Below, piece after piece: positions 56,023-64,000 of a DNA stretch of 64,000 bases. Position 1 is the first letter of the stretch. The number at the start of each line of letters is the position of its first letter. The position numbers and the translations under genes are program-made. The DNA is from Caulobacter segnis ATCC 21756 (GTDB lineage Bacteria; Pseudomonadota; Alphaproteobacteria; Caulobacterales; Caulobacteraceae): NCBI RefSeq assembly GCF_000092285.1, contig NC_014100.1:4591623-4655622 (forward strand), written 5' to 3'. A model generated the notes under the pieces. The model searched no databases. It was given only the letters and a program-made list of their open reading frames with translations, and had not been told where the DNA came from.

Positions 56023-57315
56023 CTACAGAATAAACCGGCTCAGATCCGCGTTCGCCGCCAGCGCCCCGACCCGCTCCTGCACATAGGCCGCGTCCACCGT
56101 CACCGTCTCGCCGCCACGATCCGCCGCGGTGAAGCTGATCTCCTCGACCACCTTTTCCAGGATGGTCTGCAGGCGACGGGCGCCGATGTTCTCGACCGAG
56201 GCGTTCACGGCCACGGCCGCGTCGGCCAGGGCGTCGATGGCCTCGTCGGTGAAGACCAGGGTGACGTTCTCGGTCGCCATCAGCGCCTGGTGCTGGCGGA
56301 CGAGGTTGGCTTCCGGCTCGGTCAGGATCCGGCGCAAATCATCGCGGGTCAGGCCCTTCAGCTCGACGCGGATCGGCAGGCGGCCCTGCAGTTCGGGCAG
56401 CAGGTCCGACGGCTTGGCCACGTGGAAGGCGCCCGAAGCGATGAACAGGATGTGGTCGGTCTTGACCGGCCCGTACTTGGTCGAGACCGTCGTGCCCTCG
56501 ATCAGCGGCAGCAGGTCGCGCTGCACGCCCTCGCGCGAGACGTCCGCGCCCGAGCGCTGCGACGAGCTGGCGACCTTGTCGATCTCGTCGAGGAAGACGA
56601 TGCCGTGGTTCTCGGCCAGCTCGAGGGCTTCCTGGGTGAGGGCCTCCTGGTCCAGCAGCTTGTCGCTCTCCTCGGCGATCAGAGGGGCCCAGGCCCCGGA
56701 CACCGTGGTCTTGTGGGTCTTTTGGCGGCCGCCGCCGAACGACTTCATCATGTCCGACAGGTTGAAGACCGCCGCGCCAGGCTGGCCGGGGATCTCGAAG
56801 GTCTGGCCGCCGGTATCGGCCAGCTGCAGCTCGACCTCCTTGTCGTCCAGTTCGCCGGCCCGGATCTTCTTGCGGAAGGCCTCGCGGGCGGCCGTGGAGC
56901 CCGGACCGGTCAGGGCGTCGAGGATCCGTTCCTCGGCGGCGCCCTCGGCCTTGGCCTTCACGGCGGCGCGGCGCTTGTCGCGGACCATGGCCAGAGCGCT
57001 TTCCACCAGGTCGCGGACGATCTGGTCGACGTCGCGGCCGACATAGCCGACCTCGGTGAACTTGGTGGCCTCGACCTTTAGGAACGGGGCCTGGGCCAGC
57101 TTGGCCAGGCGCCGGGCGATTTCGGTCTTGCCGACGCCCGTCGGGCCGATCAGCAGGATGTTCTTGGGCGTCAGCTCGTCGCGGATATCGGCGGGCGCGC
57201 GGCGGCGGCGCCAGCGGTTGCGCAGGGCGACGGCCACGGCCTTCTTGGCGTCGGTGTGGCCGACGATGTAGCGGTCCAGTTCGGAAACGATCTCGCGGGG
57301 GGAAAACTCAGTCAT
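56023..57315 (-). CDS. hslU: ATP-dependent protease ATPase subunit HslU
   Basis: AAA+ unfoldase of the HslUV protease. From ATG 57315 it has 430 residues. Walker A is [15 protein letters not shown], Walker [11 protein letters not shown], and the sensor/arginine region [13 protein letters not shown]. The C-terminus DLSRFIL inserts into HslV. It overlaps the preceding small gene by four bases (ATGA), so hslV, that gene and hslU form one operon. Confidence 0.95.
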   Translation of the reverse strand: MTEFSPREIVSELDRYIVGHTDAKKAVAVALRNRWRRRRAPADIRDELTPKNILLIGPTGVGKTEIARRLAKLAQAPFLKVEATKFTEVGYVGRDVDQIVRDLVESALAMVRDKRRAAVKAKAEGAAEERILDALTGPGSTAAREAFRKKIRAGELDDKEVELQLADTGGQTFEIPGQPGAAVFNLSDMMKSFGGGRQKTHKTTVSGAWAPLIAEESDKLLDQEALTQEALELAENHGIVFLDEIDKVASSSQRSGADVSREGVQRDLLPLIEGTTVSTKYGPVKTDHILFIASGAFHVAKPSDLLPELQGRLPIRVELKGLTRDDLRRILTEPEANLVRQHQALMATENVTLVFTDEAIDALADAAVAVNASVENIGARRLQTILEKVVEEISFTAADRGGETVTVDAAYVQERVGALAANADLSRFIL

Positions 57316-58088
57316 CGGTCGTTGATCAGGGCCTCGAGGATCAGGCGCCACCCTTCGGGGCGCTTCTGCCAGACATGCATATAGTGCGCGGATTGGAGGT
57401 TTGCCTGGGCGTCGGGCCACCGGGCCTCGCCGTGGGTCCAGACGAAGTCGCCGGCGTGCGAAGCGCCGCCGCCTCTGAGCACCAGCGTCATCCGCGCGGG
57501 GCGAGCCGCCAGGCGGTCGGTCAGGGCCTCGGGCGTCAGGCCCTCCGCGCCCTTGGGCCCTAGCAGCCAGGCGTCGGCGGCCAGAGCGCCGCGATAGGCG
57601 GCGGGCGCGTCGGTCTCGGCCGCCTGGGCCAGGGCGCTCTCGGCGGCCCGGACCTTGTCGAAGGCCAGGGCGGGCGAGCGCTCGCCGGCCGCCGCCGGGG
57701 CGTCCAGGACGGTGGGCGCCTCGGGGCCCGGCGCCTTGGAGGCGTCGGCCGCCGCGCCGCCGTCATAGATCCATTTCCAGCCGCCGTTCGGCTCACGACG
57801 CCAGATCGTGGCGAAGTAGCCGCCGCGCTTTCCGTTGATCACCGAGGGGCCGACCGACAGCGCCAGGTCCCCGGAGCGCGCCGCCACGACCCTTCGCGGC
57901 CACCATTCCAGCCTGGGAGATTTGCTGGAGGGGCGCTTCTCGAACAGCGCCTTGGCGCTGACCGGGCCGGGCGCGAACAGGATGGCGTCGTCGGCCATGT
58001 GCTTGAGGAACGAGTCCCGCACCCCCAGCGCCAGCCCGTCGGCGGCGAGCGCCACGGCGAGCCCGGCGCCGAACAGGGTCTTGAGCAT
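57312..58088 (-). CDS. Exported protein of unknown function inside the hslVU operon
   Basis: 258 residues with an N-terminal hydrophobic stretch ([20 protein letters not shown]) that could be a signal peptide. Two halves resemble the SnoaL/DUF4440 alpha-beta fold: [20 protein letters not shown] with [23 protein letters not shown], and [20 protein letters not shown] with [18 protein letters not shown]. So it is a tandem of nuclear-transport-factor-2-like domains. It lies 28 bases after hslV and overlaps the hslU start, which ties its expression to the protease, but a link in function is not shown. Confidence 0.75.
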   Translation of the reverse strand: MLKTLFGAGLAVALAADGLALGVRDSFLKHMADDAILFAPGPVSAKALFEKRPSSKSPRLEWWPRRVVAARSGDLALSVGPSVINGKRGGYFATIWRREPNGGWKWIYDGGAAADASKAPGPEAPTVLDAPAAAGERSPALAFDKVRAAESALAQAAETDAPAAYRGALAADAWLLGPKGAEGLTPEALTDRLAARPARMTLVLRGGGASHAGDFVWTHGEARWPDAQANLQSAHYMHVWQKRPEGWRLILEALINDR

Positions 58089-58116
58089 GCGGAAATCCTC
58101 CCGACGGGAGTAAAGC

Positions 58117-58683
58117 CTACAAGCTTTCGACGGTCAGGTTACCGTTCGTATAGACACAGATCTCGGCGGCGATGCCCATCGCCTTGCGGGCGATGTCCTC
58201 GGCCGAAAGGTCCTGGTCGATCAAGGCCTTGGCGGCGGCCAGGGCGTAGTTGCCGCCCGAGCCGATGGCCGCGACCGCCCCGCCGCCGACGCTCTCGCCC
58301 GGCTCCAGCACGTCGCCGACGCCGGTGACGGTGTAGATGGCGGTGTTGTCGGCCACCAGCAGCATGGCCTCCAGGCGACGCAGGTAGCGGTCGGTCCGCC
58401 AGTCCTTGGCCAGGTCCACGCAGGCGCGGGCCAGCTGGTCGGGATACTGCTCCAGCTTGGCCTCGAGCCGCTCAATGAGCGTGAAGGCGTCGGCCGTGGC
58501 GCCGGCGAAGCCCGCGACGACCTTGCCGCCGGCCAGGCGCCGCACCTTGCGGGCGTTGCCCTTGACGACGGTTGGGCCCATTGACACCTGTCCGTCGCCG
58601 GCGATCACGGTCTGGCCGTTCTTGCGCACCGCCAGGATCGTCGTGCCGTGCCAGTCGGGGAAAGTCGAGTTGTTGCCTTGCAT
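58117..58683 (-). CDS. hslV: ATP-dependent protease proteolytic subunit HslV
   Basis: Threonine peptidase of the HslUV complex, 188 residues from ATG 58683. A 13-residue leader ends WHG, and the catalytic Thr follows in [20 protein letters not shown]. Other proteasome-like features are [20 protein letters not shown] and [15 protein letters not shown]. Its start faces a thiF-like gene about 40 bases away. Confidence 0.95.
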   Translation of the reverse strand: MQGNNSTFPDWHGTTILAVRKNGQTVIAGDGQVSMGPTVVKGNARKVRRLAGGKVVAGFAGATADAFTLIERLEAKLEQYPDQLARACVDLAKDWRTDRYLRRLEAMLLVADNTAIYTVTGVGDVLEPGESVGGGAVAAIGSGGNYALAAAKALIDQDLSAEDIARKAMGIAAEICVYTNGNLTVESL

Positions 58684-58724
58684 GGCTTCGCATGTGGCGA
58701 GCCGAAGGCGGAGGGTCAAGCGCG

Positions 58725-59465
58725 TTGGGGTTTTCGCAAGACGAGGTCGAACGCTACGCCCGCCACCTGGTGCTGCGCGAGGTGGGCGGTCCGGGCCAGC
58801 AGAAGCTGAAGGCGGCAAGGGTGCTGATGGTCGGCGCCGGCGGTCTCGGCGCGCCCGCGGCGCTGTACCTGGCCGCCGCCGGCGTGGGGACGATCGGCCT
58901 CGTCGACCCCGACACGGTGTCGCTGTCGAACCTGCAGCGCCAGGTGCTCTACGCGGCGTCCGACGTCGGCCGGCCCAAGGTCGAGGCGGCGAAAGAGCAT
59001 CTGACCGCCCTCAATCCGCACGTGACCGTCGCGACACACCCCGTCTGGCTGGACCCCCAGAACGCCAATGACCTGGTCCAGCAGTACGACCTCGTCCTGG
59101 ACGGCACCGACGATTTCGCCACCCGTTTCGCCGTCAGCGACGCCTGCCTGGCGCATGGCAAGCCGCTGGTCAGCGGCGCCCTGGGCCGCTGGACCGGGCA
59201 GGTCGGCGTGTTTCATGGTCAGCCCTGCTATCGCTGCCTGGTGCCCGAGGTCCCGCCCGACGCCGAGACCTGCGCTCTCGTGGGCGTGGTCGGCGCCCTG
59301 GCCGGGGTGATCGGCTCGATGATGGCGCTGGAGGCGGTCAAGCTGATCGCCGGCGCGGGCGAGCCCCTGTCGGGCAAGCTGCTGATCTATGACGCCCTGG
59401 CGGCCGAGACGCGAACGGTCAGGATCGGGGCGGATCCGGCCTGTCCTGCTTGCGGCGCGAACTGA
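58725..59465 (+). CDS. moeB: ThiF/MoeB family adenylyltransferase
   Basis: E1-like enzyme that adenylates the C-terminus of a sulfur carrier such as MoaD or ThiS. Motifs are [18 protein letters not shown] (ATP site), [14 protein letters not shown] and [15 protein letters not shown]. Two CxxC pairs bind zinc: CYRCLVPE and CPACGAN at the end. GGAGGG is nine bases before the TTG at 58725, giving 246 residues; ATG 58692 would add 11 residues but has no visible site. The partner is not nearby. Confidence 0.87.
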   Translation: MGFSQDEVERYARHLVLREVGGPGQQKLKAARVLMVGAGGLGAPAALYLAAAGVGTIGLVDPDTVSLSNLQRQVLYAASDVGRPKVEAAKEHLTALNPHVTVATHPVWLDPQNANDLVQQYDLVLDGTDDFATRFAVSDACLAHGKPLVSGALGRWTGQVGVFHGQPCYRCLVPEVPPDAETCALVGVVGALAGVIGSMMALEAVKLIAGAGEPLSGKLLIYDALAAETRTVRIGADPACPACGAN

Positions 59466-59558
59466 CAAGACGGATCGTCGCGTCCGGGCTCCTACGGAAG
59501 CGACGGCCGCACGCCCATCCGCTAAGGCCTGCCCGCGTACCGCTGGAGTAGCAAAGCC

Positions 59559-61070
59559 ATGAGCCGGATCGCCCTTCCAAGCCTGCAAGCCAAGGTGATG
59601 TCGGCCGAGGCCGCCGCCGCCCTGATCGACCCCGCCAGCACGGTGGGCATGAGCGGCTTCACCGGCTCGGGCTATCCCAAGGCCGTGCCGCTGGCCCTGG
59701 CCAAGCGGATCGAGGCCGCGCACGCGGCGGGCGACCCCTTCCGCCTGCGGGTCTGGACCGGCGCCTCGACGGGTCCGGAGCTGGACGGCGCCCTGGCCAA
59801 GGCCGACGGCATCGAGTTCCGCCTGCCCTACAACTCCGACCCCATCGCCCGCGACAAGATCAATCGCGGCGAGATGGACTATTTCGACATGCACCTGTCC
59901 CAGGTCGCGCCCATGGCGTGGCAGGGCTTCCTGGGTCCGCTGGACACCGCGATCATCGAGGTCAGCGGGATCCGCGCCGACGGTTCGCTGATCCCCTCGT
60001 CCTCGGTCGGCAACAACAAGACCTGGATCGACCGGGCCTCGAAGGTGATCCTGGAGGTCAATCGCTGGCAGAACCCGGCGCTGGAGGGGATGCACGATAT
60101 CTATTACGGCACGGCCCTGCCGCCGAACCGCGTGCCGATCCCGCTGACCCGCCCCGACCAGCGCATCGGCGAGCCCTACTTCCGCTGCGACCCGTCCAAG
60201 GTCGTCGCGGTGGTCGAGACCGACTCCCCCGACCGCAACCTGCCGTTCGACGCGCCGGGCGAGGACCACAAGGCCATCGCCGGCCACCTCCTGGAGTTCT
60301 TCCGGCACGAGGTCGCCAAGGGCCGTCTGCCGTCCAGCCTGCTGCCGCTGCAGTCGGGCGTGGGCAACATCGCTAACGCCGTGATGTCCGGCCTGGTCGA
60401 CGGGCCGTTCGACAACATGACCGCCTATACCGAGGTGTTGCAGGACGGGATGCTGGAGCTGATGGAGGCCGGCAAGCTGCTGACCGCCTCGGCCACGGCC
60501 TTCTCGCTGAGCCCCGAGGCCGCCGCCACCCTGAACGCCGACATGCATCGGTTCCGCGATCGCCTGGTCCTGCGGCCCCAGGAGATCAGCAACCACCCGG
60601 AGGTGATCCGTCGCCTGGGCTGCATCGCCATGAACGGCATGATCGAGGCCGACATCCATGGGGCGGTAAACTCCACCCACCTGATGGGCTCGCGCATCCA
60701 GAACGGCATCGGCGGCAGCGGCGACTTCGCCCGCAACGCCTATGTCTCGATCTTCATGGCCCCCTCGACGGCCAAGGGCGGCAAGATCTCGACGATCGTG
60801 CCGAAGACCCCGCACGTCGACCACATCAACCAAGACGTCCAGATCCTGGTCACCGAGCAGGGCCTCGCGGACCTGCGCGGCCTGTCGCCCCGCCAGCGGG
60901 CCGAGCTGATCATCGAGAACTGCTCGCACCCCGACTATCGCCCGGCCCTGAAGGACTACCTGGCCCGCGCCCGGCGCGACTCCTACGGCCAGCAGTCGCC
61001 GACCCTGCTGACCGAGGCCTTCGCCTGGCACCAGCGGTTCGTCGAAACCGGCGACATGAGGCCGAAATGA
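59559..61070 (+). CDS. Acetyl-CoA hydrolase/CoA-transferase family protein
   Basis: 503-residue enzyme of the succinyl-CoA:acetate CoA-transferase/Ach1 group. It has the glycine-rich GMSGFTGSGYPKAVP, LRVWTGASTGPELDG, and the probable catalytic Glu in FDNMTAYTEVLQDGML, followed by the conserved GSRIQNGIGGSGDFARNAY. In acetate-handling bacteria such proteins move CoA between succinate and acetate. It overlaps the next gene by four bases (ATGA). Confidence 0.9.
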   Translation: MSRIALPSLQAKVMSAEAAAALIDPASTVGMSGFTGSGYPKAVPLALAKRIEAAHAAGDPFRLRVWTGASTGPELDGALAKADGIEFRLPYNSDPIARDKINRGEMDYFDMHLSQVAPMAWQGFLGPLDTAIIEVSGIRADGSLIPSSSVGNNKTWIDRASKVILEVNRWQNPALEGMHDIYYGTALPPNRVPIPLTRPDQRIGEPYFRCDPSKVVAVVETDSPDRNLPFDAPGEDHKAIAGHLLEFFRHEVAKGRLPSSLLPLQSGVGNIANAVMSGLVDGPFDNMTAYTEVLQDGMLELMEAGKLLTASATAFSLSPEAAATLNADMHRFRDRLVLRPQEISNHPEVIRRLGCIAMNGMIEADIHGAVNSTHLMGSRIQNGIGGSGDFARNAYVSIFMAPSTAKGGKISTIVPKTPHVDHINQDVQILVTEQGLADLRGLSPRQRAELIIENCSHPDYRPALKDYLARARRDSYGQQSPTLLTEAFAWHQRFVETGDMRPK

Positions 61071-61468
61071 GCGACGCCGCCGAAGCGCCCGCCGCCGAGA
61101 CCGCGTTCGACCAGATCGGCGGCGCCGAGCGCGTCCAGGCGGTGGTCGACGCCTTCTACGACCTGATGGACACCGACCCGGCCTATGCCCGCCTGCGGGC
61201 GATCCACGCGCCGGACCTGACGCCGATGCGCGCCTCGCTGGCGGGTTTTCTCACCGGCTGGCTGGGCGGACCGCGAGACTGGTTCGCCGCGCGGCCGGGC
61301 GTCTGCATGATGTCGCTGCACCGGTCGATGCCGATTGACGCCGAGCTGGCGCGGCAGTGGACCGACGCCATGGGGCGGGCGCTGGATCAAGTGGGGGTCG
61401 AGGCGGACATGGCCGAGGCGCTGCGCGAGGTGTTCGGGCGGATGTCGGGGAACATGACGACGCGGTGA
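61067..61468 (+). CDS. Group II truncated haemoglobin
   Basis: 133-residue globin. The group II pattern is FDQIGGAERVQAVVDAFYDLM, then FLTGWLGGPRDWF and SLHRSMPIDAELARQWTDAM with the proximal His. Such globins bind O2 or NO and may detoxify them. Translation is coupled to the CoA-transferase gene before it. Confidence 0.88.
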   Translation: MSDAAEAPAAETAFDQIGGAERVQAVVDAFYDLMDTDPAYARLRAIHAPDLTPMRASLAGFLTGWLGGPRDWFAARPGVCMMSLHRSMPIDAELARQWTDAMGRALDQVGVEADMAEALREVFGRMSGNMTTR

Positions 61469-61516
61469 GGGGGCGTTCGCCTTGGGTCGCCATCCGACCC
61501 CCGAGGTCGGTGCGAA

Positions 61517-61661
61517 CCTTACATCTCTTGGAGGCTGCAGCGTGCAGGGCTGACCGGGCTGGTCAAGGACCGCCCTCCGGGCGGCCGCGCGGCGGCGACG
61601 CGAAGCGTCGTCCTTGAGCAACCCGGTCAGCCCTTCGATCGTCTCGCCGTGAGATGTAAGG
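61517..61661. repeat. Large imperfect inverted repeat, MITE-like
   Basis: CCTTACATCTC (61517-61527) faces GAGATGTAAGG (61651-61661). Inside, GGGCTGACCGGG faces CCCGGTCAGCCC (12 bases), and TCAAGGAC faces GTCCTTGA. The element could form a long stem of about 145 bases. It differs from families A and B. No obvious target-site duplication is seen. Confidence 0.65.
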
Positions 61662-61715
61662 ATGGCTCCCGTCGCGGGGGACGGGTTTCACAGGGATAAT
61701 CGGCCAGCGCCGCAG

Positions 61716-61827
61716 GCCCCCACCTGACCACGCTTTGCGTGGTCGTCCGCCCCCGGAGGGGGCAGAAGGAAACGCGAGCCTTCTTCCCCCTCCGGGGGAG
61801 GAGCGCCGTAGGCGCGGAGGGGGCAAG
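61716..61827. repeat. Interspersed palindromic repeat, family A
   Basis: GCCCCCACCTGACCACGCTT at the left, CCCCCTCCGGGGGAGGAGCG in the middle, and GCGCGGAGGGGGCAAG at the right; close copy of the element at 53572. Confidence 0.8.
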
Positions 61828-62408
61828 TACGAGCGTTCGCGGCGCTCTATGATCCGCGTATCCGGAATCGAATCCAGCGATTTCAAACCCTTCCCACTTT
61901 TACACCTCGCTGGATCATCCGCGTTGAAACCGCCCTTATCCTTGAACCACCTCGTCGCGAGGAAAGGGCGCATGGCCAGCGACCATCGTGGCGGCGGGGG
62001 GCGATCGAGCGGGGACAGGTTCGAGGGGGATACTCGGACGGTCCGGGGACCTGACGCTGGTCAGGCCCGCCCGCCGTCGGCGTGGTTGGAGGCAAAAGGG
62101 CGTGTCTGGCTGAAAGCCCGTCCTCTCCGACCGCTGGGGCTCTCGGAAACGGGAGGCCTGGGTCCCGGTAAGGCCTGAATAGGGCCACCCGACGGGACGC
62201 TGGCGGATAACGGTCGCGCGGAGCGTCGGGCTTCGTCGAAACGGTATCTACAACCTCACACTCCGGACGTCGTCCGGCGCTCCGCGTCCCTTTCCATCCC
62301 TTCAGCGGGAAACCGCGTGAAGTGGTCGCGGCGTGGATGACGTCGCGGCGGGGCTCCCCAACGCCTCGCGGCCCTCTATAAAAAGCGCCAATCCCGCAGG
62401 AGACCCCG
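61828..62408. other. Unexplained gene-free stretch before echA
   Basis: About 580 bases with no credible gene on either strand; open frames here are Arg/Gly/Pro-rich shadows. A 9-base inverted repeat (61872-61880 with 61907-61915) surrounds an AT-richer loop. Several short hairpins follow, such as CCTGACGCTGGTCAGG near 62049. I do not recognise RNase P RNA, tmRNA, SRP RNA or a riboswitch. It may be a structured RNA, a decayed gene or a rearrangement scar. Confidence 0.45.
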
Positions 62409-63197
62409 ATGGCCGACTACCAGACCCTGATCGTCGAGGCGCCCGAGAGCGCTCCTGGCGTCACCCTGATCCGCCTGAACCGGCCCGAGGCGCTGAACGC
62501 GCTGAACACCCAGTTGCTCGGCGACCTCGCCCAGGCCCTTGGGGCGGCGGAGGCCGACGACGCCGTGGGCTGCATCGTGCTGACCGGTTCGACCAAGGCC
62601 TTCGCCGCCGGCGCCGACATCAAGGAGATGTCGGACAAGACCTACGCCCAGATGTTCCGCCAAGACTTCTTCACCGCCGGCGCGCGGGCGGTCGAGCAGT
62701 GCCGCAAGCCGATCGTCGCGGCGGTGTCCGGCTACGCCCTGGGCGGCGGCTGCGAGCTGGCGATGATGTGCGACTTCATCCTGGCGTCCGACACCGCCAA
62801 GTTCGGCCAGCCCGAGATCACCCTGGGCGTGGCGCCCGGCATCGGCGGCACCCAGCGCCTGACCCGCCTCGTGGGCAAGTCCAAGGCCATGGACATGATC
62901 CTGACCGGCCGGATGATGGACGCCGTCGAGGCCGAGCGCGCGGGCCTGGTGTCGCGGATCTTCCCGGCCGACAGCCTGGTCGACGAAGCCCTGGCCGTCG
63001 CCGCCAAGATCGCCGCACAGTCGCCGCTGGCCGTCGCCATGAACAAGGAACTGGTCGAAGCCGCCTATGAAACGACCCTGACGACGGGGGTCGCCCTGGA
63101 GCGGCGGCTGTTCCACTCGCTGTTCGCCTTCGAAGATCAAAAAGAGGGCATGGCGGCGTTCGTCGAGAAGCGAAAGCCAAGCTTCAAAGGGATGTGA
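62409..63197 (+). CDS. Enoyl-CoA hydratase
   Basis: Crotonase-fold enzyme of 262 residues that hydrates trans-2-enoyl-CoA in fatty-acid breakdown. Motifs are [12 protein letters not shown] (oxyanion hole), [16 protein letters not shown] with the first catalytic Glu, and [20 protein letters not shown] with the second Glu. AGGAG lies eight bases before the ATG. Confidence 0.93.
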   Translation: MADYQTLIVEAPESAPGVTLIRLNRPEALNALNTQLLGDLAQALGAAEADDAVGCIVLTGSTKAFAAGADIKEMSDKTYAQMFRQDFFTAGARAVEQCRKPIVAAVSGYALGGGCELAMMCDFILASDTAKFGQPEITLGVAPGIGGTQRLTRLVGKSKAMDMILTGRMMDAVEAERAGLVSRIFPADSLVDEALAVAAKIAAQSPLAVAMNKELVEAAYETTLTTGVALERRLFHSLFAFEDQKEGMAAFVEKRKPSFKGM

Positions 63198-63251
63198 TCG
63201 GGCTCGAAACGATTGCGTCGATCCGGCCCTCAGGAATCCGCCTGTGGACCG

Positions 63252-63280
63252 TTGACCCCGGGCGCCGCTTCCCGTATATC
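63252..63280 (+). promoter_or_regulatory. rpsT promoter
   Basis: TTGACC (63252-63257), 17-base spacer, TATATC (63275-63280). The start of transcription would be about 55 bases upstream of the rpsT ATG. Confidence 0.65.
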
Positions 63281-63343
63281 CGCGCGCTCTGTTTTCCCTG
63301 CTTCGCGGCCGCCCGCGCGGCTGTCCGTTTGAAGGTCCGATCC

Positions 63344-63619
63344 ATGGCCAATAATCCCGGCGCCAAGAAAGCGATCCGCAAGATCGCTCGCCGCACCGAA
63401 GTCAACACCGCCCGCCGCTCGCGCGTGCGCACCTTCCTGCGCAAGTTCGAAGAAGCGATCGCCAAGGGTGACGTCGCCGTCGCCAAGGCCGCTTTCGTCG
63501 AAGCGCAATCGGAACTGATGCGCGCCGTTTCGAAGGGCGTGGTTCATCCGAACACGGGTTCTCGCAAGGTGTCGCGCCTGGCGGCCCGCCTGAAGAAGCT
63601 GGATAAGGCCGCGGCCTAG
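63344..63619 (+). CDS. rpsT: 30S ribosomal protein S20
   Basis: 16S rRNA-binding ribosomal protein of 91 residues. It begins [20 protein letters not shown] and contains [16 protein letters not shown] and [18 protein letters not shown], all typical of S20. Earlier in-frame codons are not plausible because the strong promoter lies there. In Caulobacter, dnaA follows rpsT. Confidence 0.95.
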   Translation: MANNPGAKKAIRKIARRTEVNTARRSRVRTFLRKFEEAIAKGDVAVAKAAFVEAQSELMRAVSKGVVHPNTGSRKVSRLAARLKKLDKAAA

Positions 63620-63671
63620 TCCAGATTCTAGACGAACGCCGTTCGTCGAGCGAATTCAAGTATTTACGAAA

Positions 63672-63700
63672 GCCGATCAGGGTTGCCTGGTCGGCTTTTG
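63672..63700 (+). terminator. Terminator of rpsT
   Basis: GCCGATCAGG (63672-63681) pairs with CCTGGTCGGC (63686-63695) with one G-T pair, followed by TTTTG. Confidence 0.85.
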
Positions 63701-63702
63701 CT

Positions 63703-64000
63703 TTGAATCCAACGTCCTGTTCCTGACGTTGCAAACTGTGATCTGAGAGCGTGTTCCGGGTATTCCCTTGCGGGGCGAGGGCCTCTCGCGAGTCAACAGA
63801 AATATCCGCGACCGGACGCAAGTTTTCCGTTTGACCAGCCTCCGCCGCTGGCTAGTTTAAGCGTCTCAACGCTTCTCCAGTCTTGAACAAAACAAGGCGG
63901 CGGCGGACCGATCGTGTTCGCCGAGTAAGAACCTGTGTGCGTTGAGGAACCGGTCGCGCGCCATGGGGGGCGGCGGCTGATTGTATGCGGCGGTTACTTT
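63703..64000 (+). promoter_or_regulatory. Probable promoter and leader region of dnaA (gene outside window)
   Basis: About 300 bases without an open frame to the window end, less GC-rich than the surroundings. A CcrM site (GAGTC) is at 63790-63794 and another GANTC lies at 63624. In Caulobacter the dnaA promoter behind rpsT carries such a methylation site and a long untranslated leader. dnaA itself is not seen, so this is inferred from gene order. Confidence 0.45.

Noticed and set aside
61735..62178. 147-codon plus-strand frame in the gap before echA
   Set aside because: It begins inside a family A repeat and its product is a Gly/Arg/Pro-rich string without a domain.
61940..62200. Possible RNase P RNA, tmRNA or SRP RNA because of GAGGAAAGGG and GGTTCGAG motifs
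   Set aside because: The core sequences of these RNAs (for example GAGGAAAGTCC, the tmRNA tag, the SRP GGAAGGAAGC-type loop) are missing.
1..64000. CRISPR array, prophage, toxin-antitoxin or defence island
   Set aside because: No regularly spaced direct repeats, no integrase, transposase or phage genes and no cas or restriction genes were seen; the lone HNH gene is the only candidate and is reported separately.

Overview
The window comes from an alphaproteobacterium of the genus Caulobacter. GC is high, and it carries a crescentin gene (creS), a cenR-type response regulator, an ntrZ-like gene and a replication origin of the Caulobacter Cori type: five CtrA boxes of the TTAA-N7-TTAA kind between the DUF299/ppsR gene and hemE. 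The species cannot be fixed from sequence alone, but crescentin and ParB look very close to those of C. crescentus/C. vibrioides.

Layout, left to right. 1-3.4 kb: a gene tail, an MlaE/MlaF lipid ABC transporter, OxyR, and an ahpD-like gene split by an apparent one-base deletion. 3.5-16.7 kb: creS, two exported proteins, a Dcp-type M3 peptidase, murI, a low-GC HNH nuclease islet, ftsK, lolA, a candidate small RNA, xthA, and a divergent SDR/XRE pair. 16.7-20 kb: a chemoreceptor and an OprP-like porin. 20.2-24 kb: dnaQ, coaE, aroE, maf and ppsR, read leftwards away from the origin. 23.95-24.43 kb: the origin. 24.4-36.7 kb: hemE-hemH-hemJ, rho, qor and dlh, trmE-gidA-rsmG-parA-parB, with a cluster of parS sites. 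37-42.6 kb: holA, lptE, leuS, a DUF3576 lipoprotein and ntrZ. 42.6-52.6 kb: thiE, yggS, an L,D-transpeptidase, cenR, secB, a Tim44-like gene, a frameshifted mltA, an Smr gene, hisEFAHB and an adenosine kinase. 52.7-61.5 kb: an ATP-grasp protein, nth, DUF2244, an Ada-like protein, hslU-X-hslV, a thiF/moeB gene, a CoA-transferase and a truncated globin. 61.5-62.4 kb: a long gene-free, repeat-rich stretch. 62.4-64 kb: enoyl-CoA hydratase, rpsT and what is probably the dnaA leader.

How it fits together. This is the replication and segregation centre of the chromosome. CtrA, DnaA and CcrM (GANTC) signals at Cori sit 5-10 kb from the parS sites on which ParB loads, and parA/parB lie beside them. 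Around this are housekeeping operons for haem, coenzyme A, shikimate, histidine and tRNA modification, plus envelope biogenesis genes (lolA, lptE, mltA, mlaEF, secB, cenR).

Points worth attention: two single-base frameshifts (ahpD, mltA); gene order around the origin that seems inverted compared with C. crescentus; at least two families of interspersed palindromic repeats; an unexplained 0.6 kb stretch before echA; and a foreign-looking HNH islet next to murI.
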